64,000 bases of DNA from Aurantiacibacter marinus (GCF_001021555.1 NZ_LDCP01000004.1:1-64000), one strand, 5' to 3'; counted from the stretch's first letter, positions 52,001-64,000 are shown. Notes: generated by a model from the letters alone, not told the origin. A program made the numbers and translations.

Positions 52001-53316
52001 GCTGATACCAGCTCCCTTGCTGACCGTGTTCGCCGCCCGGTCGCGCGGATTGCCAGGATGGCGGCAACCACAAAGAGCGCCGCTTCCAGTGCAAAAATCA
52101 TTTGAAAAGCTGCGCCGTCCTGTCCTTGAACCCGGCGGGCAATATCAACGCCAACGGCCCCCAAAAGTCCGCCTGTGCCGAATGCAATCGCCTGCGACGC
52201 GCCCCAGACCCCCATGCGCACGCCCTCGCGGGTGTTCTCACCAGCGCCGGCAAGCCCCATCATCGCGCCAATAGCGGCCACGGCGAACACACCGTTACAA
52301 AAGCCAAGCGCGAAGACATTGGCCGCCAGCGGCCAGCCAGTTCCGACCTGCGCCGCAATAGCGAGACCGCATAATGCGATGGCTGAACCAGTGCATCCGG
52401 CCACGATCCACACGCGCAGCTCTACCGGCATGCGTCCGGCAAAGGCGCTGCCGCCAATGCCTGACACGATCATGCCAAGCAGGACACCGCCGTGCTGCAT
52501 ACCGGAAAGGCTGGTTGATTCCCCTGGCGTCATCGCGAACACCAGGCCTGCAAATGGCTCCAGGATCAGATCCTGCATCGAATAGGCAAGCATCGACACG
52601 AAGATGAAAATAGTGAACCGGCGCGCCTCCGCTTCCTGAAAAATCTCGCGAATGGCAGTAGCAAAGTCTGGAACCGTTCCTCCCGGATCACGAACCCGCG
52701 CGGAGAGCCTTGGCGCCTTGTCTTCCAATCCGAAAATAGCCGCGCAGCAAACCAGCAGCGCCGCGATCACAACACCGCCACTGACCAACGCCAGCCTTTG
52801 CGGAGTAAACGGATCGAGCAGCGCACCGGCAATTCCGGCAGAGATGACTATGCCTGCCACCATCATGATCCAAGTCACGGCAGCGGCGGCCGCACGCCGT
52901 TCCGGGGCAACGGCTGATGCAAGCAAAGCCAGCAGCGTCGTTCCTCCCGCGCCAACACCCGCACCGATCATCGTGAAGGCCAGCATCGAAAGCAGGATGC
53001 CTGCCATCCAGTTGTTCGACAGGAGGATTGTGGCATTCACCGCCAGCAAACCGCCAACCCCGAGCATGCTGACGCCGCCCAATATCCAAGGGGTGCGGCG
53101 GCGGCCCATGTCGGAACCATGGCCCCACAACGGGCGGGTCAGCTGCACGGCATAATGCCACGCCACAAGTCCGGCTGGAATGGCGGCTGCCAGCGCATAT
53201 TCGACCACCATCACACGGTTCAGCAGCGAAGTCGCCAGCATCACGATCGCGCCAATAGACGCCTGCACTGCGCCAAGGCGGACAATAGAACCCCAGCCAA
53301 GGCCGACTTGCGTCAT
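51997..53316 (-). CDS. pucC: BCD-family MFS protein (PucC/orf428 type)
   Basis: The 439-residue protein has twelve predicted helices and the family start GLGWGSIVRLGAVQASIGAIVMLATSLLNRVMVVEYALAAAIPAGLVAWHYAVQL, then DMGRRRTPWILGG and QDLILEPFAGLVFAMTPGEST. Members of this PucC/LhaA group help assemble antenna complexes and may carry pigment. The one between bchG and bchP is the orf428 type; LhaA, usually near puhA, is not in the window. ATG 53316 overlaps the bchG stop (ATGA). The symbol is used in the broad family sense. Confidence 0.9.
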   Translation of the reverse strand: MTQVGLGWGSIVRLGAVQASIGAIVMLATSLLNRVMVVEYALAAAIPAGLVAWHYAVQLTRPLWGHGSDMGRRRTPWILGGVSMLGVGGLLAVNATILLSNNWMAGILLSMLAFTMIGAGVGAGGTTLLALLASAVAPERRAAAAAVTWIMMVAGIVISAGIAGALLDPFTPQRLALVSGGVVIAALLVCCAAIFGLEDKAPRLSARVRDPGGTVPDFATAIREIFQEAEARRFTIFIFVSMLAYSMQDLILEPFAGLVFAMTPGESTSLSGMQHGGVLLGMIVSGIGGSAFAGRMPVELRVWIVAGCTGSAIALCGLAIAAQVGTGWPLAANVFALGFCNGVFAVAAIGAMMGLAGAGENTREGVRMGVWGASQAIAFGTGGLLGAVGVDIARRVQGQDGAAFQMIFALEAALFVVAAILAIRATGRRTRSARELVSA

Positions 53317-54215
53317 ATATACCCCCCAAGGCCTAGCGATGCAGCCAGCATTCCCAGCACATAGAGCGTTACGCCAGTCGCATTGTACCAAGGCGCATGG
53401 CGCGCCGGATCGGATATCAGCCGAGGCATCAGGGCGAGTTGAACGGCAAGCAATACACTCACCGCCAGTGCCGAAATCGTCATGCCCCAGATGGCGAGCA
53501 AAGCGACGACCGCGATTTGCGGCAGCGCCATCACCGTGCACGCCAGCTTGGCAGCATGATCGACGCCCAGCGTAACGGGAAGGGAGCGCAGGCCGGTCGC
53601 ACGGTCACCTTCGACGGCCTTGAAATCGTTCAATGTCATGATGCCATGAGCGCCAAGGCTGTAGAGCCCCAACACCGCAAGGACCGAACCCGGCGGCAGT
53701 GCGCCTGCCATCACGCTTGCCCCGGTAAACCAGCTCAATCCCTCATAAGTCAGTGCCACAACCGCCGGCCCCCACCAACCGCTCGTCTTGAAACGGAAAG
53801 GCGGCGCGCTGTAACCCCAGGCACAGGCAAGCCCTAACAACGTCGCGGCAAACACCCACGGACCAGTCAGCCAAGCGACCAGCATAGACAGCATCGTACC
53901 GGCGATGGCGATCCGCAGACCCCAATTGCCCGCTATCCTGCCTGATGGGATCGGACGATCCGGTTCATTGATGGCATCGACATGCCGATCAAACCAGTCG
54001 TTCACCGCCTGGCTTGTGCCGCAAACCAAGGGTCCGGTGAGTGCGATACCAGCAATAAGAAACGGCCAGCGTGTATCAAGCGACATACCGGAGGACACCA
54101 CGCCGCAACCAAAGGCCCACATGGGCGGAAACCAGGTTATCGGTTTGAGCAGCGCAAGCACGTCCCGCGCCGCGGGAGGCGACACCACATGAGTCGAAAC
54201 GGTCGATTGCGTCAT
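53313..54215 (-). CDS. bchG: Bacteriochlorophyll a synthase (geranylgeranyl transferase)
   Basis: The 300-residue UbiA-family prenyltransferase has the two Asp-rich motifs QAVNDWFDRHVDAINEPDRPIPSGRI and LNDFKAVEGDRATGLRSLPVTLG among eight to nine helices. LLKPITWFPPMWAFGCGVVSSG is the usual start region. It attaches the geranylgeranyl tail to bacteriochlorophyllide. ATG 54215 is chosen (a TTG lies one codon earlier). The promoter with a PpsR-like box overlaps: the predicted transcript begins at about the ATG, and no ribosome-binding site is seen. Confidence 0.95.
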   Translation of the reverse strand: MTQSTVSTHVVSPPAARDVLALLKPITWFPPMWAFGCGVVSSGMSLDTRWPFLIAGIALTGPLVCGTSQAVNDWFDRHVDAINEPDRPIPSGRIAGNWGLRIAIAGTMLSMLVAWLTGPWVFAATLLGLACAWGYSAPPFRFKTSGWWGPAVVALTYEGLSWFTGASVMAGALPPGSVLAVLGLYSLGAHGIMTLNDFKAVEGDRATGLRSLPVTLGVDHAAKLACTVMALPQIAVVALLAIWGMTISALAVSVLLAVQLALMPRLISDPARHAPWYNATGVTLYVLGMLAASLGLGGYI

Positions 54216-54221
54216 CAAGCA

Positions 54222-54262
54222 ACGCTATGCTTGACAGTTAGGTGCGTCAAATTTTTTTGACA
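54222..54262 (-). promoter_or_regulatory. bchG promoter with PpsR-like box
   Basis: On the plus strand CGTCAAATTTTTTTGACA (54245-54262) is a CGT-N12-ACA near-match of the PpsR box. Read on the minus strand its right half is TTGACG (54250-54245), a -35, and after 17 bases comes TAGCGT (54227-54222), a -10. The same layout occurs before bchC and bchF. Confidence 0.65.
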
Positions 54263-54284
54263 CTTTATCGCTCAAAGCGCGAAA

Positions 54285-55709
54285 CTAATCGGAATCCGAC
54301 ACCAAATTGCCCAATCCATGGCGGTGGAGCTTGGAGTAGAGGCTCTGGCGGCTAAGCCCGAGAATTTCCGCGGCAGAGGCCCGGTTGTCCGAAGTATGCG
54401 CAAGTGCGGCTTCGATGCACAATCGTTCAATCAGATCGGTACTCTCACGGACGATGTCCTTGAGAGACATACGACCGACCAGTTCGGTCAATTGTTCAAC
54501 CGAGCGCGGCAATTCGTTCGTCGCCGATGGCAGATCACGAATGCGCCTGCCAACAGGACGGATAACGAGGCCGAGATGCGGATTTTCCTCATCGGTCTGC
54601 ACAGCCGAAAGCTCCACCGGCTCACCTTCGAAGCCATCTGTCGCGCCAACCACCGTACTGACGTTGCGGGCGACACCATGCTTCGCAAGTTGCCCCTTGA
54701 CCAGTTCCAGATCAATGCCCGGCCGCCCGATGTAATCTGCAAGCGATTGACCAAGCAGGTGATCCACGCTTGCTGCACCCACCAATTCGGCAAATTCGGC
54801 ATTGGCGGTAACGATCACCATTTTGGAATCGGCCAAGACGAACGCATCGGGCATCCGCTCCACAACGCTCAGCACAGGCAGAGCGACTGCGCCGTCGGCG
54901 CGCTCTTCCGCCAACATCCGCACAAGCAGATACTGCTTGCCACGCTGGCGGAAACTGGTGGCCTTTAAAGTCAATTCAGTGCTTTCATCCGCCAATGCAA
55001 TATGCAGTGGCGATATGCTGCTGGAAGATGCAGCGGACCCGAGAAAGCCGATCAGGGCATCGCGTGAAGAACGGGCGAACAGGCCGGAAAGCTTGCTTCC
55101 CTGCAAATCCCCTGCGCTCGCTTTCAAAAGGCGGTGCGCAGCGGGGTTTGCTTCCCGAATGCGGAAAGTTTCCCCTTCCACAACCAGGACAGCTTCGGAC
55201 ACTGTATCGAACAAATGGCGATAGCGGTTTTCAGCTTGGCGCAGCCGCATATAATCCCGCTCAAGCGCCTGCTGCGCCTGAAGAAACCGCTGCTGCAGGC
55301 CGCCTTCTTCACGCATATCGCGACCAAGCGCGAGGCAGCGGTCGGAATTCTGAAAACCAACCAGGGCATAACGGACTGGAAGATCTGCATCGTCACCCGG
55401 GTGGTTCACCTGGCGCCAGCGTTGCGGCCGGCCTTCGCGCATGGCCCCCATCAGTTCCATGACCTTGGGCTTGCTTTCGATTGTGACGACATCGACCCAG
55501 TCGCGCCCGATCCAGTTCTCCAGTTCAGGGAATTGCTCCGGATCGCCGCTACCGCCAACAATCACGCCCTGATTGTCAAGAACCAGACTGATGTCGCCGC
55601 CAATGAGGGCAAGTTTCGCTGCCGCTTCCGGATCGGAATCGTCGAAAATTCCGGCGAAATCGCCGAAATGCAGCTTGCCTTCAATGCTGTGTTTTCGGGT
55701 GAGCATCAT
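54285..55709 (-). CDS. ppsR: PpsR/CrtJ photosynthesis repressor
   Basis: The 474-residue protein has an N-terminal region and PAS domains (about 25-140, 160-275, 285-400) with a Gln-rich coiled linker (LQQRFLQAQQALERDYMRLRQAENRY). It ends in a Fis-type helix-turn-helix (NRASAAEILGLSRQSLYSKLHRHGL). The Cys at the HTH start (ERLCIEAALA) matches the redox Cys of Rhodobacter PpsR. The only other Cys is in NSDRCLALG, and none lies between the middle PAS domains. ATG 55709 lies ten bases after the ppaA stop. It should bind the TGT-N12-ACA sites listed. Confidence 0.95.
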   Translation of the reverse strand: MMLTRKHSIEGKLHFGDFAGIFDDSDPEAAAKLALIGGDISLVLDNQGVIVGGSGDPEQFPELENWIGRDWVDVVTIESKPKVMELMGAMREGRPQRWRQVNHPGDDADLPVRYALVGFQNSDRCLALGRDMREEGGLQQRFLQAQQALERDYMRLRQAENRYRHLFDTVSEAVLVVEGETFRIREANPAAHRLLKASAGDLQGSKLSGLFARSSRDALIGFLGSAASSSSISPLHIALADESTELTLKATSFRQRGKQYLLVRMLAEERADGAVALPVLSVVERMPDAFVLADSKMVIVTANAEFAELVGAASVDHLLGQSLADYIGRPGIDLELVKGQLAKHGVARNVSTVVGATDGFEGEPVELSAVQTDEENPHLGLVIRPVGRRIRDLPSATNELPRSVEQLTELVGRMSLKDIVRESTDLIERLCIEAALAHTSDNRASAAEILGLSRQSLYSKLHRHGLGNLVSDSD

Positions 55710-55719
55710 GCTTTCCAGA

Positions 55720-56664
55720 TTAGGCTTCGAAGCAGTCGAGCCGCTTGGCCACCGGGACAATCCCGTCGGCCAGGATCAGGGCTGAATTGGCATCTTCTGC
55801 CGTGCCGTCCGCTCCTGCCAGATCGGCGAGCTGCGGATTGGCATTCACTGCGCGGCCCCCCATAATGATTTTGACGGACCGACACCTTGAAACGCTTCGT
55901 ATGGCTGTCACCAAACTTGCGAGTTCGCCGCTAGAGCAGTCATTGCTGACGGTCAATCCCACCAGTTCGAACTCCCGTTCAGAAACGATTTTCAACATTT
56001 CGGATCGTTGCGGTTCTATAAGCGCTTCACTGTCCCAGCCTGCTCGGGCGAACACTTCCTCGACCATCAGTGTGCCGAAACAGTGCTGCTCCCCGGGCAA
56101 GGGCGAGAACAAGGCGCTGCGTGCCGGACCGTGGCCGCTGTGAAGTACAGGAGACCGCAGCGCGACTTCACGCATCACTTCCTGAAGGCGCCAGAGCCCC
56201 ATCGTTACATCAACAAAATCGCACCGATCTTCTTCCCAATACTCGCCCAATTTACGCGCTGCAGGGGCTAGCAATTCGATAAAGACTGCCTCTGCTGTAA
56301 CGCCGCGATCCAGAAAGCATTCGATCTGCGTCATCAATTCCTCAGCCTCGAGGCCAAGTGCGAGGGGTGCAAAGGCATCGGTTTCGAAGCTTTGCACAAT
56401 GTGCGGGGATTCGTTCGCGTCTTCAGCGTTGGTATCATTGGCAGCGCCAGCAATGCGTGCATTGGCAAGGGCAACAAGCAGGCGAGGAAGTATCTCATGC
56501 TCAACCAGCTCATCCACCTTGTCTTCTGTGACCATTTCAGGGCCTGAACCATTCATCGCGGATTTGGCACAAGCTTGGCCCGACTGCCCGAAGCCGTTGT
56601 GTGTACCAGCGTTTCTCGTGACATTCTGGCCCGGCTTCCTGCCAGTACCCAATACCGAAGCCAT
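55720..56664 (-). CDS. ppaA: PpaA/AerR cobalamin-binding antirepressor
   Basis: The 314-residue protein has the PpaA/AerR plan: a helical domain (VFIELLAPAARKLGEYWEEDRCDFVDVTMGLWRLQEVMREVA) and a B12-binding Rossmann domain (GEQHCFGTLMVEEVFARAGWDSEAL, ELVGLTVSNDCSSGELASLVTAIR). In Rhodobacter AerR with bound cobalamin eases repression by CrtJ/PpsR. ATG 56664 has GGGAGAG six bases before it; a TTG at 56739 would add 25 residues with no ribosome-binding site. Directly upstream of ppsR, same strand, ten bases apart. Confidence 0.92.
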   Translation of the reverse strand: MASVLGTGRKPGQNVTRNAGTHNGFGQSGQACAKSAMNGSGPEMVTEDKVDELVEHEILPRLLVALANARIAGAANDTNAEDANESPHIVQSFETDAFAPLALGLEAEELMTQIECFLDRGVTAEAVFIELLAPAARKLGEYWEEDRCDFVDVTMGLWRLQEVMREVALRSPVLHSGHGPARSALFSPLPGEQHCFGTLMVEEVFARAGWDSEALIEPQRSEMLKIVSEREFELVGLTVSNDCSSGELASLVTAIRSVSRCRSVKIIMGGRAVNANPQLADLAGADGTAEDANSALILADGIVPVAKRLDCFEA

Positions 56665-56785
56665 GTCAGACTCTCCCGTCTGTGAGCGGCGCAGATCGCG
56701 CGGCGCCCCGTCAAGAAACCTTACAGTCTGATTCGACAAGGCGACTGGACGCTAGGCTGAATGGTGCTGACTTGCAAACACAAAC

Positions 56786-56843
56786 TGTCAACTCGAATTG
56801 TCGTCCAGTTTGGTTGACACTTTGCCAGATATGGGAGTAGGCT
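56786..56843. promoter_or_regulatory. Divergent ppaA/bchF promoter with two joined PpsR-like boxes
   Basis: TGTCAACTCGAATTGTCG (56786-56803) and CGTCCAGTTTGGTTGACA (56802-56819) are near-matches that share two bases. The second ends in TTGACA (56814-56819), the -35 of bchF, followed after 18 bases by TAGGCT (56838-56843). On the other strand the first ends in TTGACA, a possible -35 for ppaA; its -10 is unclear. Confidence 0.65.
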
Positions 56844-56897
56844 CCAATTATGAACTGGCGAAAAATATCGCCGCATAGCGGAGGGGACAGCACTGAA

Positions 56898-58696
<1,799 letters not shown>

Positions 58697-58700
58697 GGCG

Positions 58701-60236
58701 ATGCAGCTTTCCGTCTGGACTTATGAAGGCCCGCCCCATGTCGGCGCAATGCGTGTCGCAACCGCGATGGAAGGTATGCATTATGTGCTGCACGCGCCGC
58801 AAGGCGATACATACGCGGATCTGCTGTTCACGATGATCGAGCGGCGCGGCAAGCGTCCTCCTGTCACATACACAACCTTCCAGGCCCGCGATCTGGGCAA
58901 GGATACAGCCCAGCTGTTTCAGGACGCTGCGCGCGACGCCTTGGAGCGGTTCAAACCGCAGGCGATGATGGTCGGCGCAAGTTGCACCGCAGAACTTATC
59001 CAGGACGATCCGGCCGGCCTTGCCGAAGCAATGCGCCTGCCCTGCCCTGTCATCCCGCTGGAGCTGCCAAGCTATCAGCGCAAGGAAAACTGGGGCGCTG
59101 CGGAAAGCTTCTACCAGATCGTTCGCAAGCTGGCCGATACTGCCATCACGCCGCGCGGTGAAAAGCGCGCACTGGTCAATATCCTCGGCCCTGCTGCACT
59201 CGGCTTCCGTCACCGCGACGATGTGATCGAAGTGCGCAAGATCCTCGATACGCTCGGCATCGAAGTCAACATGGTCGCCCCGCTCGGCGCATCGCCAGCA
59301 GATATCGCCCGTATCGGCGCGGCTGATTTCAACATCGTGCTGTATCCGGAAATCGGCGACGAAGCTGCGCGCTGGCTGGAAAAGACATTCCACCAGCCTG
59401 CCATTCGCACAGTGCCGATCGGTGTCGGCGCAACGCGCGAATTCATCACCGGTGTAGCCGCTCTCGCAGGCGTTGATCCAGAACCTGCTTTGGGTGACAG
59501 TAGTTCACGGATGCCCTGGTGGAGCCGTTCGGTCGACTCGACTTACCTCACGGGCAAGCGTGTGTTTATCTTTGGCGATGCGACCCATGCCGTCGCCGCC
59601 GCCCGGATCGCGCAGGAAGAACTGGGCTTCGTGGTCTGCGGCCTTGGTTGCTACAACCGCGAATTTGCCCGCGATGTGCGCGCTGCTGCCAAGAAGTACG
59701 GCGTCGAACCGCTGATCACCGACGATCACATGGAAGTCGAAGACGCGATTGCCGCAGCTTCGCCAGAACTGGTTCTGGGCACGCAGATGGAACGGCACAT
59801 TGCCAAGCGTTTCGGCATGCCCTGCGCCGTGATCTCCTCGCCGGTCCATGTGCAGGATTTCCCTGCACGCCATTCCCCACAAATGGGTTTCGAAGGCGCG
59901 AATGTGATCTTCGACAGCTGGGTGCACCCGCTGGTGATGGGCCTTGAAGAGCATCTTCTGGTCATGTTCCGCGATGATTTCGAATTTTCGGACGAAGCTG
60001 GCCCCTCCCATCATGCAGCGCATTCACCCAAGACTGCAGCGCCAAAAGTCGAGATTGAAGAACCGGCGAGCGAAGGCGAATTGTGGACTGAAGAGGCATC
60101 GCGCGAACTGAAGAAGATTCCATTCTTCGTTCGCGGCAAGGCACGCCGCAATACAGAGGCCTTCGCCGCTGAACAGGGCCGCGCCGAGATCGACATTGCC
60201 ACACTATATGACGCGAAAGCGCATTATGCACGGTAA
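58701..60236 (+). CDS. bchB: Dark protochlorophyllide reductase subunit B
   Basis: The 511-residue NifK-like protein starts [35 protein letters not shown]. Asp36 (APQGDTYAD) is the unusual Asp ligand of the 4Fe-4S cluster in this family, and Cys in VGASCTAEL and [13 protein letters not shown] serve as the others. The C-terminal segment ([29 protein letters not shown]) is the substrate-shielding domain. It starts four bases after bchN and overlaps bchH by eleven. Confidence 0.97.
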   Translation: MQLSVWTYEGPPHVGAMRVATAMEGMHYVLHAPQGDTYADLLFTMIERRGKRPPVTYTTFQARDLGKDTAQLFQDAARDALERFKPQAMMVGASCTAELIQDDPAGLAEAMRLPCPVIPLELPSYQRKENWGAAESFYQIVRKLADTAITPRGEKRALVNILGPAALGFRHRDDVIEVRKILDTLGIEVNMVAPLGASPADIARIGAADFNIVLYPEIGDEAARWLEKTFHQPAIRTVPIGVGATREFITGVAALAGVDPEPALGDSSSRMPWWSRSVDSTYLTGKRVFIFGDATHAVAAARIAQEELGFVVCGLGCYNREFARDVRAAAKKYGVEPLITDDHMEVEDAIAAASPELVLGTQMERHIAKRFGMPCAVISSPVHVQDFPARHSPQMGFEGANVIFDSWVHPLVMGLEEHLLVMFRDDFEFSDEAGPSHHAAHSPKTAAPKVEIEEPASEGELWTEEASRELKKIPFFVRGKARRNTEAFAAEQGRAEIDIATLYDAKAHYAR

Positions 60237-63200
60237 CCGCAAGCCTCCCGTGCGCGTCGTTTTCGTGACGCTGGACAATCACCTGAAAGGTGCAGTCGAG
60301 CGTGCGGACCGTGCGCTTTGCGGTGAGAATATCGATGTGACGCTGTACGCTGCCGCCGACTGGGACCGCGACAGCAGCGCGCTGGACCAGACCAAGGCTG
60401 CGATCGAGAAGGCCGACCTGGTCATCGTATCAATGTTGTTCCTGGACGATCATGTTCGCGCGATCCTGCCCACGCTGGAGGCGCGGCAGGAAAATTGCGA
60501 CGCGATGGTTTGCATGATGTCTGCCGGGGAAGTCGTGAAGTTGACCCGCATGGGCGCTTACCGGATGGATGCCCCTGCAAAGGGGCCGCTGGCGCTGCTG
60601 AAGAAATTGCGCGGATCGAAGAAGCCCGGCGCAAGCTCGGGCGCCAAGCAGATGCGCATGTTGCGCCGCCTGCCCAAAATCCTGAAGTTCATTCCTGGCA
60701 CTGCGCAGGATGTGCGCGCCTATTTCCTCACCCTGCAATATTGGCTGTCAGGTTCTGAAGAGAACGTGGTGGCCATGGTCCGCTCGCTCATTGATCGTTA
60801 CGCCGCTGGCGAGCGCGAAGAGCGGCGCGGGGCAACGCACGCGGATGCGCCGCACGAATATCCTGAAGTCGGCGTCTATCACCCGCGCACCGATCAACGG
60901 ATCAGCGAAAGCGAGCGCCTTCTGCCGCGCAAGAAGGGAGCTAACGGCACTGTTGGGCTGCTGATGCTGCGCTCTTATCTGCTGGGCAATGATAGCGGCC
61001 ATTATGACGGCGTGATTGCTGCGATGGAAGCAGCCGGCCTGCGCGTGATCCCCGCTTTTGCCAGCGGCCTTGACGCACGGCCCGCGATTGACAAATTCTT
61101 CGTCCGGAACGGCAAGCCGCAAGTTGATGCGGTGATAAACCTCACCGGCTTTTCGCTGGTTGGTGGCCCTGCGTATAATGACGCCGGTGCTGCGGCGGAA
61201 TGCCTTACCAAGCTCGATGTGCCATTCATCGCGGCGCATCCCATTGAATTCCAGTCGCTTGAAGAATGGGGCGCGCGCCATCAGGGCCTGCTGCCGCTCG
61301 AAACGACGATCATGGTCGCCATTCCGGAACTGGACGGTTCGATTGTCCCGATGGTGTTTGGCGGCCGTTCGAATGGTTCGGGTGAAGCGTGCCAGGGCTG
61401 CAGCCGCGCTTGCGTGTTTGAACCTACCGGCTCGGTCCGGGCGATGCGCAGTTGCCCCGAACGCGCCGAAATGCTGGCTGCAAAAACGGTCAGGCTGATC
61501 GCCAATCGCAATGCAGAACGCGCCGAGCGCAAGCTGGCGGTTGTCCTGTTCAACTTCCCACCGAACGCAGGAGCGACCGGAACCGCTGCTTTCCTTGCCG
61601 TATACGAGTCTCTGCATGCAACGCTGCTGCGCCTGGCCGATGAAGGCTATAGCGTGGATGTGCCGGAAAGCGTCGATGCGCTGCGCGATGCCATCCTTCA
61701 CGGCAATGCCGCGCGCTACGGTTCCGAAGCCAATGTTGCTGCCCGCGTCGATGCTGACACCCACGTCCGCCGCGAACCGCATCTGGCCGAAATCGAAGCG
61801 CAATGGGGCCCTGCACCTGGCAAAATCCAGAGCGATGGCTCGCATATCCAGATATTCGGCGCGCACTTCGGCAATGTCTTTGTAGGGGTGCAGCCGGCCT
61901 TCGGGTATGAAGGCGATCCGATGCGCCTGATGTTCGACGGCGATTTCGCACCGACACACGCCTTTGCCGCCTTTTACCGCTGGATCCGCGAAGACTTTGG
62001 CGCACATTCGGTGCTGCATTTCGGCACGCATGGCGCGCTGGAATTCATGCCCGGCAAGCAGACTGGCCTGTCTGCCGATTGCTGGCCGGAACGCCTGCTG
62101 GGCGATCTGCCGAATTTCTATCTCTATGCGTCGAACAATCCGTCCGAAGGCATTCTGGCCAAGCGCCGCTCTGGCGCGACGCTGATCAGCTATCTCACGC
62201 CTTCACTGGCACAGGCTGGCCTTTACAAAGGCTTTGCCGATCTCAAGACCAGCGTTGAACGGCTGCGCAATACCAATGATGCAGAAGAGCGCGCCGCGCT
62301 GGAGGCAATGATTGCCGACCAGTGCGACGCGCTGGATATCGAAGGCGGCGATGCCAGCGATTTGGCCGCGCGCCTGTATGAACTCGAACGCACCTTGATC
62401 CCTCACGGCCTGCATGTGCTGGGCAAGGCACCTGTGGGCGAAGAGCGCGTCGATATGCTCGACGCAATGATGGGCGCAGATCCGGACGCAGACCGCGACG
62501 AATTGAACGCCCTGCTCGACAGCTGCAATGAACTCGGCTCGCTCGTCCATGCGCTGGATGGCGGCTACGTTCGCCCTGCACCCGGGGGCGATATTCTTGC
62601 CAATCCGGCTGTGCTGCCGACGGGCCGCAACATCCATGGGTTCGACCCGTTCCGCATCCCCACGCGCTTCGCCTGCGAAGAAGGCCGCAAGCAGGCAGAG
62701 GGGCTGATCGCCCGCCACGTGGAAAGCGGAGAGCCTTATCCCGAAAGCCTCGCCATGGTGCTGTGGGGCACGGACAATATGAAGAGCGAGGGCGTGCAGA
62801 TCGCCCAGGTTCTCACCTTGATCGGCGCGCGCCCACGGATGGACAATTATGGCCGCCTTGCTGGTGCCGAACTGATCCCTCTGGAAGAACTGGGCCGCCC
62901 GCGCATTGACGTGGTCGCCACCCTGTCCGGCATTTTCCGCGACCTGCTGCCACTTCAAACGCGCATGCTGGCCGAAGCTGCCCTACTGGCCTCACAAGCA
63001 GACGAGCCGCTGGAAATGAACTTCGTGCGCAAGCACAGCCTCGCCCATCAGGCGACGCACAATTGCGATCTCGAAACTGCATCGCTGCGGGTCTTCTCCA
63101 ATGCCGAAGGTGCCTACGGCGCCAATGTGAACCAGTTGATCGACGGCGGCGTGTGGACCGATCAGGATGATCTGGCCAACGCTTTCGAGAACAAGAAAGG

Positions 63201-63813
63201 CTACGCCTACGGGGTTTCCGGCGCGCCGGTGAAGCACAGCGCATTGCTGCGCAGCGCGCTAGCCGATGTCGAATTTACTTACCAGAACCTTGAAAGTGTC
63301 GAGATCGGCATCACTGACATCGATCAGTATGTCGATGGTCTGGGCGGCGTCACACGCTCTGTTGCGCGGGCGCGCGGCAAGAACGCCCCGGTTTATATTC
63401 TCGACGCGACGCAAGGCGGCGCTGCGAAAGTGCGTACGCTGTCCGAACAGGTCGCGCTCGAAACCCGCAGCCGCACGCTCAACCCCAAGTGGTACGAAGG
63501 GATGCTGAAGCACGGCTATGAAGGCGTGCGTAGCATCGAAAGCCACGTGACCAATACCTTTGGCTGGTCTGCCACTACCGGCCAGGTCGATCCGTGGGTC
63601 TACCAGAAAATCAGCGAGACTTTTGTGCTCGACCCCGAAATGCGTGAGCGGCTCTCCGCTCTCAACCCGAAAAGTTCGGCGCGTGTCGCAACGCGCCTGC
63701 TCGAAGCCTGCGAACGCAACCTTTGGGAACCGGACGAGGACACGCTGGAGGCACTCCGTGCTGCAAGTGATGATCTGGAAGACCGGCTCGAAGGCGTGAT
63801 TGCGGCTGAATAG
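60226..63813 (+). CDS. bchH: Magnesium chelatase subunit H
   Basis: The protein has about 1195 residues and belongs to the BchH/CobN family: an N-terminal part ([23 protein letters not shown]), [59 protein letters not shown] and [25 protein letters not shown]. It binds protoporphyrin and accepts Mg with Bch[10 protein letters not shown] near residue 390 is a Cys cluster seen in several BchH. ATG 60226 overlaps the bchB end; an earlier in-frame start at 60196 is unlikely. Located apart from bchI-D. Confidence 0.97.
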   Translation: MHGNRKPPVRVVFVTLDNHLKGAVERADRALCGENIDVTLYAAADWDRDSSALDQTKAAIEKADLVIVSMLFLDDHVRAILPTLEARQENCDAMVCMMSAGEVVKLTRMGAYRMDAPAKGPLALLKKLRGSKKPGASSGAKQMRMLRRLPKILKFIPGTAQDVRAYFLTLQYWLSGSEENVVAMVRSLIDRYAAGEREERRGATHADAPHEYPEVGVYHPRTDQRISESERLLPRKKGANGTVGLLMLRSYLLGNDSGHYDGVIAAMEAAGLRVIPAFASGLDARPAIDKFFVRNGKPQVDAVINLTGFSLVGGPAYNDAGAAAECLTKLDVPFIAAHPIEFQSLEEWGARHQGLLPLETTIMVAIPELDGSIVPMVFGGRSNGSGEACQGCSRACVFEPTGSVRAMRSCPERAEMLAAKTVRLIANRNAERAERKLAVVLFNFPPNAGATGTAAFLAVYESLHATLLRLADEGYSVDVPESVDALRDAILHGNAARYGSEANVAARVDADTHVRREPHLAEIEAQWGPAPGKIQSDGSHIQIFGAHFGNVFVGVQPAFGYEGDPMRLMFDGDFAPTHAFAAFYRWIREDFGAHSVLHFGTHGALEFMPGKQTGLSADCWPERLLGDLPNFYLYASNNPSEGILAKRRSGATLISYLTPSLAQAGLYKGFADLKTSVERLRNTNDAEERAALEAMIADQCDALDIEGGDASDLAARLYELERTLIPHGLHVLGKAPVGEERVDMLDAMMGADPDADRDELNALLDSCNELGSLVHALDGGYVRPAPGGDILANPAVLPTGRNIHGFDPFRIPTRFACEEGRKQAEGLIARHVESGEPYPESLAMVLWGTDNMKSEGVQIAQVLTLIGARPRMDNYGRLAGAELIPLEELGRPRIDVVATLSGIFRDLLPLQTRMLAEAALLASQADEPLEMNFVRKHSLAHQATHNCDLETASLRVFSNAEGAYGANVNQLIDGGVWTDQDDLANAFENKKGYAYGVSGAPVKHSALLRSALADVEFTYQNLESVEIGITDIDQYVDGLGGVTRSVARARGKNAPVYILDATQGGAAKVRTLSEQVALETRSRTLNPKWYEGMLKHGYEGVRSIESHVTNTFGWSATTGQVDPWVYQKISETFVLDPEMRERLSALNPKSSARVATRLLEACERNLWEPDEDTLEALRAASDDLEDRLEGVIAAE

Positions 63814-64000
<187 letters not shown>

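Noticed and set aside
56799-56819. TGT-N15-ACA in the ppaA/bchF region
   Set aside because: The spacing is wrong; the CGT-N12-ACA register that shares its right half fits the other sites better.
60748-62031. 427-codon minus-strand ORF opposite bchH
   Set aside because: Antisense shadow without motifs.

Overview
The window looks like chromosome of an aerobic anoxygenic phototrophic alphaproteobacterium, most likely in Sphingomonadales/Erythrobacteraceae. The evidence is a type-2 photosynthesis gene cluster (PGC) with an RC-LH1 operon, a spirilloxanthin-branch crtCDF block, ppsR/ppaA regulators and the light-independent bchFNBHL block. No LH2, Calvin-cycle, rRNA, tRNA, CRISPR or insertion-sequence features were seen. 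The species cannot be named from sequence alone.

Left part (1-23.7 kb), general metabolism and envelope genes. It opens with the 3' end of an OmpA-like gene. Then come a class III CoA-transferase with a methyltransferase, a membrane protein divergent from an esterase, and a heme-dependent N-demethylase-like gene. A four-gene MacAB-type efflux operon follows (outer-membrane factor, adaptor, ATPase, permease). Next are a pirin, the homogentisate pathway (hmgA-fahA divergent from maiA), and a biotin operon (bioB-F-D-A). The part closes with a signalling locus: OmpR-type regulator, lipoprotein, CHASE2 histidine kinase and LysM/FecR protein, with a 12-bp tandem repeat between the last two.

Middle part (23.5-34 kb), a VirB-type type IV secretion locus on the minus strand: virB2, then a cassette of a YbjN-like protein, two tail-collar proteins and a 47-residue peptide, then virB3-B4-B6-B8-B9-B10-B11 with overlapping stops and starts. 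No virD4, virB1, virB5 or virB7 was recognised. A 54-residue exported peptide lies downstream.

Right part (34-64 kb), the PGC: bchI-D-O plus a 57-codon ORF (+); crtD-crtC (-); crtF, then bchC-X-Y-Z, a 43-codon ORF, and pufB-A-L-M-C (+); ppaA-ppsR-bchG-pucC-bchP-tspO plus an 84-aa membrane protein (-); bchF-N-B-H-L (+, bchL cut by the window end). These genes encode Mg insertion (BchHID), dark protochlorophyllide reduction (BchLNB), chlorophyllide reduction and C3/C8 side-chain modification (BchF, BchX/Y/Z, BchC), esterification (BchG, BchP), carotenoid finishing (CrtC/D/F) and the reaction centre with LH1 (PufBALMC). PpsR-type operators (TGT-N12-ACA and close variants) were found by eye before bchI, between crtD and crtF, before bchC (two), before bchG and between ppaA and bchF (two near-matches). 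In three promoters the right half of the operator doubles as the -35 element. In two (bchI, crtF) it abuts the start codon with no ribosome-binding site.
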